Assembly: GCF_028682635.1 (NCBI RefSeq)
Contig: NZ_JANHLK010000022.1
Location: 1 to 64,000 of the forward strand
Source: Pseudomonas putida
Lineage (GTDB): Bacteria; Pseudomonadota; Gammaproteobacteria; Pseudomonadales; Pseudomonadaceae
Length of the DNA stretch: 64,000 bases
Reading direction: 5' to 3'
The position numbers were made by a program, and so were the translations under genes. Of this stretch, positions 17,563 through 25,197 are shown one piece after another. The stretch's first letter is position 1. The number at the start of each line of letters is the position of its first letter. Under the pieces are notes generated by a model that was not told the origin of the DNA, made no database searches, and saw nothing but the letters and a program-made list of their open reading frames with translations.

Positions 17563-18054
17563 TTAAAACCCACGGATGATTCTGGATTTGAGATCCGTGT
17601 GGAATCGGTCGGCGTTACTCCTGTTGACGCTGCGTGCCGATTCGCTGCCATTCACGGATTCCAGTGACATCGAGCGCTTGAGCGTCGATTCGTTGCGATA
17701 CGCGTCGATAAAGAACTCGATATCTCTGTCGCTGGTCAGCTTCGGCCACTTATCGAGATACAGCGGCAGCTCTGTCGGGCCGGTCTTGAACGAGCAGATA
17801 CGCCGATTTGTGATGGTCGCCTCGCCGATTTCGAATGGCACCCACCAGGACAGCGCGGTTTTCTCGGATACCACTGCCAGCAGGTGCGTGCATTCGCTGA
17901 TGTTGCGGGTGATTACCCCGGTAATGTCGTCGGTGGTCTGGGATTCGGCATCCAGTACATCAAGGTAGGTCTTGATGTTGGCCTGCATCAGGCGCGTGTT
18001 GATGTTGATCGCATAAGCGCGATCCATGTGGCGGTAGCTGATAAACACTGGCAT
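17563..18054 (-). CDS. TIR-domain protein, third gene of TIR-caspase operon
   Basis: A 163-residue TIR protein. It opens with the strand motif MPVFISYRHMDRAYA; SWWVPFEIGEAT carries the candidate NAD-glycohydrolase glutamate Glu75. It is of the general TIR/TIR_2 type and clearly different from the ThsB-like protein of the same operon. A Ser/Asn/Arg-rich tail (about 125-155) follows. Its ATG overlaps the stop of the caspase gene by one base, so the two are translationally coupled. The probable role, by inference, is NAD+-based signalling or depletion during phage infection. Confidence 0.87.
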   Translation of the reverse strand: MPVFISYRHMDRAYAININTRLMQANIKTYLDVLDAESQTTDDITGVITRNISECTHLLAVVSEKTALSWWVPFEIGEATITNRRICSFKTGPTELPLYLDKWPKLTSDRDIEFFIDAYRNESTLKRSMSLESVNGSESARSVNRSNADRFHTDLKSRIIRGF

Positions 18055-19013
18055 CAAAAATGTCCCTTGATCGCGAGTTCGCGGTAATAGGCGCCGAGGG
18101 CGGTGAGGCGGCAGCCGGTGGCGTGGATGGCGGCGTAGTACATATGTTCGGCGTCCACCGGTTCGATGAGACTGTGGCGGTTGCACTTTTGCAGCTGGGC
18201 AAAGACTTCGCCCTGTTCAGGGTTGAACTCGGGTTCGGTGGGTTCAAAGCTGGGGGTGAGGGGGTATATCGACTCTGCTTCGGCAAACCATTCAGGAAGT
18301 TTGCGCAGGATTTCCTTGGGGATCAGCGGCGAAACTTCGCGCAGGGAAATGAACTGCGACACGTTGGTCTTGAACACCGGGCGCTGTTCCCAGGCGTCGA
18401 GGGCGTTGTCGACAAACGAATAGAGGCTGCCGGGGGTGATCTTGCCCAGGATGTTCGCAGCTCCGCCGTGCAGGGCCTGGAGCAACAGTCCGGTGAACAC
18501 GCCGTGCTGTGAGCCCTCCATCGCCGGCTCTGCCTTTTTGCAGGCGGTCAGAATGGTCATGCCTTCGCCGATCACGGCACACTCGCTGCGCAAGGCACGC
18601 AATTCGCCGGCCGAGCCGCTCTGGCAGCAATCGAGAATGATCACTTTGTTCTTGATCTTGGTGGCCTTGGTTGCCCAGTTGAGGATGTCGCTGAGGCGAA
18701 TCCCATCCTTGGCACTCTTGTAATCCTGCGGGATCAACATGCCTTCGTCGGTGTCGGTATCGAAGCTGCCGTGGCCAGCGAAATACAGCAGTGCGACATT
18801 GCAGTCCCCGGAAAACAGCTCGCGTATCTGGTCTTCGAGCTTTTCCCTGCCCAGGTAGTCCTCGGCGGAGGTCAGGACGATGTTCTTGAAGTTCGGATCG
18901 CCATTGGCGTCGGTCTTCAGCACGGAAGCCATGGCCATGGCGTCATTGCTGCAGCCGCTCAGGCGCGAAACGTGGGTGTAGTCGTTGATGCCGATAAAAA
19001 GTCCCTTGCGCAT
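18054..19013 (-). CDS. Caspase-like (C14) protease, predicted defence effector
   Basis: A 319-residue protein with a caspase/metacaspase fold. RKGLFIGINDYTHVSRLSGC is the first strand and helix. LYFAGHGS gives the catalytic His81; VIILDCCQSGSAG gives the catalytic Cys130. GSQHGVFTGLLLQAL is the next conserved block. Residues from about 235 to 319 form a separate C-terminal region ending MYYAAIHATGCRLTALGAYY, which I cannot assign and which could sense a signal. The start follows the ThsB-like gene stop by two bases. In the recently described caspase-containing Thoeris type, a TIR-made cyclic ADP-ribose isomer activates such a protease; that role is inferred here. Confidence 0.9.
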   Translation of the reverse strand: MRKGLFIGINDYTHVSRLSGCSNDAMAMASVLKTDANGDPNFKNIVLTSAEDYLGREKLEDQIRELFSGDCNVALLYFAGHGSFDTDTDEGMLIPQDYKSAKDGIRLSDILNWATKATKIKNKVIILDCCQSGSAGELRALRSECAVIGEGMTILTACKKAEPAMEGSQHGVFTGLLLQALHGGAANILGKITPGSLYSFVDNALDAWEQRPVFKTNVSQFISLREVSPLIPKEILRKLPEWFAEAESIYPLTPSFEPTEPEFNPEQGEVFAQLQKCNRHSLIEPVDAEHMYYAAIHATGCRLTALGAYYRELAIKGHF

Positions 19014-19015
19014 GG

Positions 19016-19423
19016 TTACACCGCCGTGTGCTGGCGAATGGCGCTGATGATGCTGTTGGTGTTCCACGCACATTCGGTGTGCGACGCGTCACGCACCACC
19101 TTGGAAATGCGGTCGGCGCCGAACGGCTTGATCGCAATGATGACCTTGCCCATGCGCCTGGCTATCTCGATTTCCTTGTTGATCCACTTGCTGTAGGTGG
19201 AATACATCCCGGCCATGATCAATACCGCCGAGCACGGGCGGATCTTGTCTTCGATGGCCTCCTCAAGTTGTTTGTCGGTTTTCGCGCCCACAATCGGCTT
19301 GTCGGGTGGCACCGAAAAGTTCTTGTACTTGAAGTCGGGCCGCGCGTTGAGCAAGCGCACGAGATTGTCGTGGGCGTGGGGGTAATTCCACGAGTGGCTG
19401 ATGAACAAATGGTAGGTCTGCAT
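19016..19423 (-). CDS. ThsB-like TIR protein (DUF1863 family)
   Basis: A 135-residue protein of the DUF1863/ThsB TIR-like family, the phage-sensing and signal-making component of Thoeris systems. Diagnostic blocks are HLFISHSWNY at the start, FSVPPDKPIVG, then VLIMAGMYSTYSKWINKEIE and IAIKPFGADRISKVV. Glu84 in WINKEIEIA fits the conserved TIR catalytic glutamate. It is the first gene of the minus-strand operon, preceded by a GAGGGA ribosome site, and is followed after two bases by the caspase gene. Signal chemistry cannot be read from sequence. Confidence 0.9.
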   Translation of the reverse strand: MQTYHLFISHSWNYPHAHDNLVRLLNARPDFKYKNFSVPPDKPIVGAKTDKQLEEAIEDKIRPCSAVLIMAGMYSTYSKWINKEIEIARRMGKVIIAIKPFGADRISKVVRDASHTECAWNTNSIISAIRQHTAV

Positions 19424-19580
19424 GGGTATCCCTCGGTGTCGCTTGAGTGCGAAGAGGGTTTGAACCTAGGCGATTGCAGCGCGGCCACAAGGGATTGGCG
19501 CGAAAAGAGAAATGCCCTACAAGCGCGTGTGCACAAGCCTTACAGAAAGGTCTGACGTTTAAATGGAGAAGGGATCCAGC

Positions 19581-19615
19581 CGCCGGCCGCCCCGCTGTAG
19601 TCAGGGCGGCCGGCG
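19581..19615 (-). terminator. GC-rich hairpin after rsgA
   Basis: A perfect 12-base stem (CGCCGGCCGCCC/GGGCGGCCGGCG) with an 11-base loop just past the rsgA stop. The U-run is poor, so termination strength is uncertain. It lies between rsgA and the TIR operon, both on the minus strand. Confidence 0.6.
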
Positions 19616-19622
19616 CGTCTGT

Positions 19623-20654
19623 TTAGTAACCGTTTTCCGGCAGGCTGGCGATGATCGAGCGGTAACTGTTCATCCGTTGCTGTTGCACGCGGCCGTCTTC
19701 CAGGGCCTTGAGCAGGGCGCAACCGGGTTCGCGGTCGTGCTTGCAGTCGCGGAAGCGGCAGGTGCCGAGCAGGTCGTTGAACTCGATGAAACCGGCTTCG
19801 ACGTCGGCGCGGCTGACGTGGCCCAGGCCGAATTCGCGGATGCCCGGGGAGTCGATCAGCTCACCGCCACCGGGGAAGTGGAACAGGCGTGCGGTGGTCG
19901 TGGTGTGGGTGCCCTGGCCGGACAGCTCGGACAACGGGCCGACGCGGGTTTCGACCTCTGGCAGCAGGCTGTTGACCAGCGACGACTTGCCGACGCCGGA
20001 CTGGCCGACGAACACGCTGATGCGCCCGTCCAGTTGCTTCTGAAGCTGTTCCATGCCGTTGCCGTGGTGGGCCGATACTTCCAGCACCGGGTAACCCAGG
20101 GTGCGGTAGACCGCGAGCAAGGCGTTCAGGGCCGGGGCGTTGTGCTCGTCGATCAGGTCGAACTTGTTCAGCAGCAACAGCGGCTTGATGCCCGCATGTT
20201 CGGCGGCGACGAGGTAGCGGTCGATCAGGTTGGCATGGGGCTCAGGCAGCGGCGCAAACACGATGACAATCATGTCGACGTTCGCGGCTACCGGTTTGAG
20301 CTGGCCACGACTGTCCGGGCGGCAGAGTTCGGTATTGCGCGGCAATTGCGCCACGATCACGCCGATGCCCTGGTTGCCGGCACGCCAGACCACCTGGTCG
20401 CCGGTCACCAATGCGGGCAGGTTCGCCCGCAGGTGGCAACGAAACACCTGGCCGGCCAGCTCGCCATCACGGGCTTCGACTTCGACCTGCACCCCGAAGT
20501 GGGCGATCACCAGGCCGTGTTGTTCCGGGCCCAGGTCGCCACCCTCAAGTGCCTCGACGGCCGAGGACTCGCGTTTGGCGGCGCGGGCAGCGCGTTCGCC
20601 CTGAATCTTTTCGATGCGCCAGTTTTGACGACGATTGAGTTGGCGTTTGGCCAT
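19623..20654 (-). CDS. rsgA: Ribosome small-subunit-dependent GTPase RsgA
   Basis: RsgA is a circularly permuted GTPase that helps late maturation of the 30S subunit. The 343-residue protein starts with an OB-fold, then has the permuted G motifs in order NKFDL (G4), GQSGVGKSSLVNSL (G1) and DSPGIREFGL (G3). A C-terminal zinc site CRFRDCKHDREPGC completes it. It is divergent from orn, as is usual in gammaproteobacteria. Confidence 0.96.
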   Translation of the reverse strand: MAKRQLNRRQNWRIEKIQGERAARAAKRESSAVEALEGGDLGPEQHGLVIAHFGVQVEVEARDGELAGQVFRCHLRANLPALVTGDQVVWRAGNQGIGVIVAQLPRNTELCRPDSRGQLKPVAANVDMIVIVFAPLPEPHANLIDRYLVAAEHAGIKPLLLLNKFDLIDEHNAPALNALLAVYRTLGYPVLEVSAHHGNGMEQLQKQLDGRISVFVGQSGVGKSSLVNSLLPEVETRVGPLSELSGQGTHTTTTARLFHFPGGGELIDSPGIREFGLGHVSRADVEAGFIEFNDLLGTCRFRDCKHDREPGCALLKALEDGRVQQQRMNSYRSIIASLPENGY

Positions 20655-20761
20655 GGGTGTTCCGTATCAAGAATGCAGCGATTAGGTAAAACGGCCGCGA
20701 GTTTAGCACGCCCGGCCACCGGCCTAGGCTAAACTGCGCAGCATTGCCTAGGAGCCGACTC

Positions 20762-21304
20762 ATGCAAAACCCGCAGAACCTGATCTGGATCGACCTGGAA
20801 ATGACCGGTCTGAACCCGGATACCGACGTCATCATCGAAATGGCCACTATTGTCACCGACAGCGACCTGAACACCCTGGCTGAAGGTCCGGTGATCGCCA
20901 TTCACCACAGCGACGAAATCCTTGCCGGCATGGACGAGTGGAACACCCGTCAACACGGCGGTTCGGGCCTGACCCAGCGCGTGCGCGACAGTCGCATCAG
21001 CATGGCTGAAGCCGAAGCCCAGACCATCGCCTTCCTGGAAAAGTGGGTGCCGAAGGGCAAATCGCCGATCTGCGGCAACAGCATCTGCCAGGATCGTCGC
21101 TTCCTTTATACCCACATGAAATCCCTGGAAAGCTATTTCCACTACCGCAACCTTGACGTGTCCACACTCAAAGAGCTGGCTGCGCGCTGGGCACCGGACG
21201 TGCGTGACAGCTTCAAGAAGGGCAGCACCCACCTGGCGCTGGACGACATCCGCGAGTCGATCGCCGAGCTGCAGCACTACCGCCAGCACTTCATCAAGGC
21301 CTGA
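20762..21304 (+). CDS. orn: Oligoribonuclease
   Basis: Orn degrades two- to five-nucleotide RNAs and is the main enzyme that clears pGpG from cyclic-di-GMP turnover in Pseudomonas. The 180-residue DEDDh exonuclease shows IWIDLEMTGL (Asp/Glu), CGNSICQDRRFL and HLALDDIRESI. The ATG at 20762 gives the normal length; six extra upstream codons are open but unlikely. Confidence 0.97.
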   Translation: MQNPQNLIWIDLEMTGLNPDTDVIIEMATIVTDSDLNTLAEGPVIAIHHSDEILAGMDEWNTRQHGGSGLTQRVRDSRISMAEAEAQTIAFLEKWVPKGKSPICGNSICQDRRFLYTHMKSLESYFHYRNLDVSTLKELAARWAPDVRDSFKKGSTHLALDDIRESIAELQHYRQHFIKA

Positions 21305-21329
21305 TTGTGTAGCGTCTGTTATGGCCCTT

Positions 21330-21433
21330 TCGCTGGCAAGCCAGCTCCTACAGGTTTGCGCGGTTCTGTAGGAGCTGGCTTGCCAGCGAAGGGGGCTTTG
21401 AAGACGCTATCGCCAGCGAGCCGGCCCCTACAG
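21330..21433. repeat. Cluster of three REP units
   Basis: Three REP units at 21330-21353, 21366-21389 (inverted) and 21410-21433 follow the orn stop. The first two form a tight inverted pair with a 12-base loop. Confidence 0.85.
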
Positions 21434-21503
21434 ATGGCGGCGCCCTCTTTTGGTGCCTCGGCGAAGTGCGTAGACTGCGCGCCTTTTTGCAAGGATCGCC
21501 ACC

Positions 21504-22115
21504 ATGTTGCTGATGCTCTACCTGATCGCCATCACCGCCGAGGCCATGACCGGTGCGCTGTCTGCCGGTCGTCGCGGCATGGACTGGTTCGGCGTGGTGC
21601 TGATCGCGTGCGTCACGGCGCTGGGCGGTGGTTCGGTGCGCGATGTGTTGCTTGGCCACTATCCGCTGACCTGGGTGAAACACCCGGAATACCTGGTGCT
21701 GACCACTATCGCGGCGATGATCACGGTATTCACCGCGCGCTGGATGCGCCATCTGCGTTCATTGTTCCTGGTGCTCGACGCCGTCGGTCTGGTGGCGTTC
21801 ACCCTGATCGGCTGCATGACCGCCCTGGAAATGGGGCATGGCATGTTGGTCGCGTCGGTCAGCGGGGTGATCACTGGCGTTTTCGGTGGCATCCTGCGGG
21901 ACATCTTCTGCAACGATATTCCGCTGATCTTCCGGCGCGAGCTGTACGCCAGCGTGTCGTTCGCGGCGGCGTGGTGCTACATGTTTTGCCTATACCTGAA
22001 CTTGCCGGGAGAGCAGGCGATCTTGATCACCCTGTTCGGCGGTTTCCTGCTGCGCTTGCTGGCGATCCGCTTCCATTGGGAAATGCCCAAATTCGTCTAC
22101 AACGACGAGGCCTGA
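21504..22115 (+). CDS. TRIC/UPF0126-family membrane protein
   Basis: A 203-residue inner-membrane protein with about seven hydrophobic segments arranged as two similar halves, typical of the UPF0126/TRIC channel family (E. coli YicG and YadS). GGGSVRDVLLGHYPLTWV in the first half and GVFGGILRDIFCNDIPLIF in the second are the repeated signatures. Some members are linked to glycine transport; the substrate here is unknown. Its last 19 bases overlap the converging queG gene. Confidence 0.88.
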   Translation: MLLMLYLIAITAEAMTGALSAGRRGMDWFGVVLIACVTALGGGSVRDVLLGHYPLTWVKHPEYLVLTTIAAMITVFTARWMRHLRSLFLVLDAVGLVAFTLIGCMTALEMGHGMLVASVSGVITGVFGGILRDIFCNDIPLIFRRELYASVSFAAAWCYMFCLYLNLPGEQAILITLFGGFLLRLLAIRFHWEMPKFVYNDEA

Positions 22116-23176
22116 CGCTCGGCGTGCTGCTGCAATGCCCACTCGACATGCTCGCGGACCAATTCGGACGGATGTTCACGCCTGGCCTTCAACGCTTCCA
22201 GCACCGGAATGGTTGAAGGCGCATTGCCGAGGCCGACGGCCAGGTTGCGCAGCCAGTTCTCGTACCCTGTCCGGCGTAGCGGCGAGCCTTCGGTGCTGCT
22301 CAGGAATTTATCCTCGTCCCACATGAACAGCTCGGCCAGTCCGGCGTTGTCCAGGTTGTGCCGCGGCTTGAAGTCGCTTTCCCCGGACGGGCGGGCAAAG
22401 CGGTTCCACGGGCAGACGATCTGGCAATCATCGCAACCGAACACCCGATTGCCGATCAGCGGCCGCAGTTCCTGCGGAATCGCACCTTTGAGCTCGATGG
22501 TCAGGTAGGAAATGCAGCGCCGGGCGTCCAGCACATAGGGCCCGACGAAGGCATTGGTTGGGCAGATGTCGAGGCAGGCGCTGCAGCGGCCGCAGTGTTC
22601 GGTGGCATGGGGCGGGTCCACCGGCAGCGGCAGGTCGACGAACAGTTCGGCGAGGAAGAAGTAACTGCCGGCCTTGCGATTCAAGACCAGGGTGTTTTTG
22701 CCGATCCAGCCCAGGCCTGCCTGTTCGGCGATGGCTTTTTCCAGCACCGGGGCACTGTCGACAAAAGCCCGGAAACCAAACGGGCCGATTTCTGCCTGAA
22801 TCTTGTCCGCCAGTTGTTGTACGCGTTTACGGATCAATTTGTGGTAATCGCGGCCCAAGGCATAACGCGAGACGTAGGCTTTTTCCGGCTGGGCGAGCAG
22901 CTGCGCCATTCTGGTATCGCCCGACAGGTAGTCCATGCGCAGCGACACCACGCGCAAAGTGCCCGGCACCAGTTCTTCGGGGTGCGAGCGTTTGCTGCCG
23001 TGGGCGCCCATGTACTCCATTTCGCCGTGGTAGCCGGCGGCGAGCCAGCGTTCCAGGTGCTGCTCATGCTCGGCGAGGTCGAGGCCGCTGATGCCGACTT
23101 GCTGAAAGCCCAGCTCGCGGCCCCAGTCCTTGATGGATTGGGCGAGGGCGGGCAAATCTGTGGTAATAGCGGGCAT
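22097..23176 (-). CDS. queG: Epoxyqueuosine reductase
   Basis: QueG makes the final reduction of epoxyqueuosine to queuosine in tRNA, using cobalamin and two 4Fe-4S clusters. The 359-residue protein carries both cluster motifs, CGRCSACLDICPTNAF and CDDCQIVCPWN, and RYALGRDYHKLIRKR typical of the family. The ATG at 23176 is preferred; an in-frame start 24 codons upstream would run into nnr. It diverges from nnr. Confidence 0.95.
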   Translation of the reverse strand: MPAITTDLPALAQSIKDWGRELGFQQVGISGLDLAEHEQHLERWLAAGYHGEMEYMGAHGSKRSHPEELVPGTLRVVSLRMDYLSGDTRMAQLLAQPEKAYVSRYALGRDYHKLIRKRVQQLADKIQAEIGPFGFRAFVDSAPVLEKAIAEQAGLGWIGKNTLVLNRKAGSYFFLAELFVDLPLPVDPPHATEHCGRCSACLDICPTNAFVGPYVLDARRCISYLTIELKGAIPQELRPLIGNRVFGCDDCQIVCPWNRFARPSGESDFKPRHNLDNAGLAELFMWDEDKFLSSTEGSPLRRTGYENWLRNLAVGLGNAPSTIPVLEALKARREHPSELVREHVEWALQQHAERQASSL

Positions 23177-23239
23177 GAGGCGAGAGAAACCGGAGCTGAG
23201 GTGCGTATAATTCTGCCAGACATCGGAGCCCATAGACGC

Positions 23240-24739
23240 ATGCCGCACGCTAAAGATGATTTACCCGACGCGCTGTACAGCGCCGCGCAGGTCCGCGGGC
23301 TCGATGCGAGCCTGATCGCGGCCGGCACACCGGGCTTCGAGCTGATGCAGCGCGCTGCGCGAGCCACCTGGCGGGCGCTGGTCCGGCAATGGCCGACGGT
23401 AAGCGAACTGACGGTGGTTACCGGTCACGGCAATAACGCTGGCGACGGTTATCTGGTCGCCGTGCTGGCCAAGCGTGCCGGGTGGACGGTACGGGTGCTG
23501 GCGGCGGGCGATCCGCAGCAACTGCGAGGTGATGCGGCTTCGGCCCATGCCGAAGCGGTAGCGGAGAAGGTTGTGATCGATGCATGGAGTGCGCAATCGG
23601 ACTTGCGTGGAATCACTCTGGACGCATTGCTGGGTACCGGCCTCACTGGCGAGGTGCGCGAGCCGTACGCCAGTGTCATCGCCGCGATCAACGCCAGCGG
23701 CCTTCCCGTGGCGGCAGTGGATATCCCCTCGGGGCTTTGCGCTGATACCGGTCGCGTCCTCGGTTGCGCGGTGCGCGCCAATCTGACGGTGACCTTTATC
23801 GGGCTGAAACTGGGGTTGTTCACCGGTGACGCGGCGGATGTCGTGGGTGAGCTGGTTTTCAACGACCTGCACTCTGATCCGCAGCTGCTTGAGGGGGCGC
23901 CGACTACTGCCCGTCTCCTCATGGCTGGCAATCTGGCGCGCCTGGCCCCTCGGACTCCGGCTTCCCATAAAGGCAGATTTGGCCATGTCCTGCTGATCGG
24001 TGGCGATCGCGGGCTGGGCGGGGCGATCCTGTTGAGCGCGCAAAGTGCACTGCGCAGCGGCGCGGGCATGGTGTCGGCGGCGACCCGTCCCGAGCATGTG
24101 CCCGCTGCGCTGGCGCGGATCCCTGAGGCGATGGTGTTAGGCACAACGTCGGCCAATCAATTGATGGATTTGCTTCAAAAGGTGTCCGTGTTGGTGGTTG
24201 GCCCTGGACTGGGGCAGGGCGCCTGGGGACGAAGCCTGTTATCGGCGGCCGCCAACGCACCCCTGCCGCAAGTCTGGGACGCCGATGCGTTGAACCTGCT
24301 GGCCGAGGGCCGGGTCAGCTTGCCCAAGGGCTGTGTGATCACGCCGCACCCGGGGGAAGCCGCGCGGTTGCTGGGGCTCAGCACTGCCGAGGTTCAGGCG
24401 GATCGCCCGGCGGCGGTCCATGCACTGAGCAAAAAATACAACGCCGTGGTCGTGCTCAAGGGCGCCGGTAGTCTGATCGCCTGCCCTGACGGGCGGCTGG
24501 CCCTTTGTCATCAGGGCCATCCGGCGATGGCCACCGCGGGGCTGGGCGATGTGTTGGCCGGTCTGGTCGGTGCACTGCTTGCACAGGGCATGGCGGCGTT
24601 TGACGCGACTTGCCTGGCGGTCTGGCTGCACGCCAACGCCGGTGAGCAACAAGGAAAATTCGGCCGTGGGCTGGCGGCCAGTGATCTGATACCAGCCATT
24701 CGTCAGTTGTTGGAGGAGCAAGCACCGTGTCTGAAGTAA
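23240..24739 (+). CDS. nnr: Bifunctional NAD(P)H-hydrate repair enzyme
   Basis: Nnr repairs damaged NADH and NADPH hydrates. The 499-residue fusion has an N-terminal epimerase (VVTGHGNNAGDGYLVAVLAK, AVDIPSGLCADTG) and a C-terminal ADP-dependent dehydratase (LLIGGDRGLGGAILLSAQSA, GDVLAGLVGALLAQG). The ATG at 23240 was chosen; a GTG at 23201 with a good GGAG is an alternative adding 13 residues. The 3' end overlaps tsaE by 13 bases, which fits translational coupling. Confidence 0.93.
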   Translation: MPHAKDDLPDALYSAAQVRGLDASLIAAGTPGFELMQRAARATWRALVRQWPTVSELTVVTGHGNNAGDGYLVAVLAKRAGWTVRVLAAGDPQQLRGDAASAHAEAVAEKVVIDAWSAQSDLRGITLDALLGTGLTGEVREPYASVIAAINASGLPVAAVDIPSGLCADTGRVLGCAVRANLTVTFIGLKLGLFTGDAADVVGELVFNDLHSDPQLLEGAPTTARLLMAGNLARLAPRTPASHKGRFGHVLLIGGDRGLGGAILLSAQSALRSGAGMVSAATRPEHVPAALARIPEAMVLGTTSANQLMDLLQKVSVLVVGPGLGQGAWGRSLLSAAANAPLPQVWDADALNLLAEGRVSLPKGCVITPHPGEAARLLGLSTAEVQADRPAAVHALSKKYNAVVVLKGAGSLIACPDGRLALCHQGHPAMATAGLGDVLAGLVGALLAQGMAAFDATCLAVWLHANAGEQQGKFGRGLAASDLIPAIRQLLEEQAPCLK

Positions 24740-25197
24740 CCCTGTACCTGGCCGATGAGCAGGCCATGAGCGACTTTGGCGCACGCATCGCCCGTATCAC
24801 CGAGGGGCACGGCCTGATCTTCCTTGAAGGTAATCTTGGCATGGGCAAAACCACCTTGTCCCGGGGTATCATCCGGGGCCTGGGGCATGTCGGCGCGGTC
24901 AAGAGCCCGACCTTCACCCTGGTCGAGCCCTACGAGATCGGCGACATCCGCGCCTTCCATTTCGACCTGTATCGCCTGGTCGATCCGGAGGAGCTGGAGT
25001 TTCTCGGCATCCGCGACTATTTCGAAGACGATGCCCTGTGCCTGATCGAGTGGCCCGATAAAGGTGCAGGCTTTTTGCCAAAGCCCGACCTGACCATTAC
25101 CATTAGCCCGCAAGACAGCGGGCGTTCGCTGAAAATTTTATCCCAAGGCTCGCGTGGCGAGGCCTGGTGTGCCGCATTGGCATTGGAATCCAAATAG
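24727..25197 (+). CDS. tsaE: tRNA t6A synthesis ATPase TsaE
   Basis: TsaE is the ATPase of the TsaBDE complex that makes threonylcarbamoyladenosine at position 37 of ANN-decoding tRNAs. The 156-residue protein has the P-loop LEGNLGMGKTTLSRG and conserved SPTFTLVEPY and HFDLYRLVDPEELEFLG. Translation starts at a GTG inside the end of nnr. The amidase gene begins immediately after its stop. Confidence 0.95.
   Translation: MSEVTLYLADEQAMSDFGARIARITEGHGLIFLEGNLGMGKTTLSRGIIRGLGHVGAVKSPTFTLVEPYEIGDIRAFHFDLYRLVDPEELEFLGIRDYFEDDALCLIEWPDKGAGFLPKPDLTITISPQDSGRSLKILSQGSRGEAWCAALALESK

Noticed and set aside
19424..19570. TGTAAGG and CTTGTAGGG words upstream of the TIR operon (minus strand), suggestive of a GacA site
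   Set aside because: The spacing and second half do not match TGTAAG-N6-CTTACA, so I make no regulatory claim.
15977..19580. Prophage or integrative element
   Set aside because: No integrase, transposase, phage structural gene or tRNA attachment site is present in the insertion.
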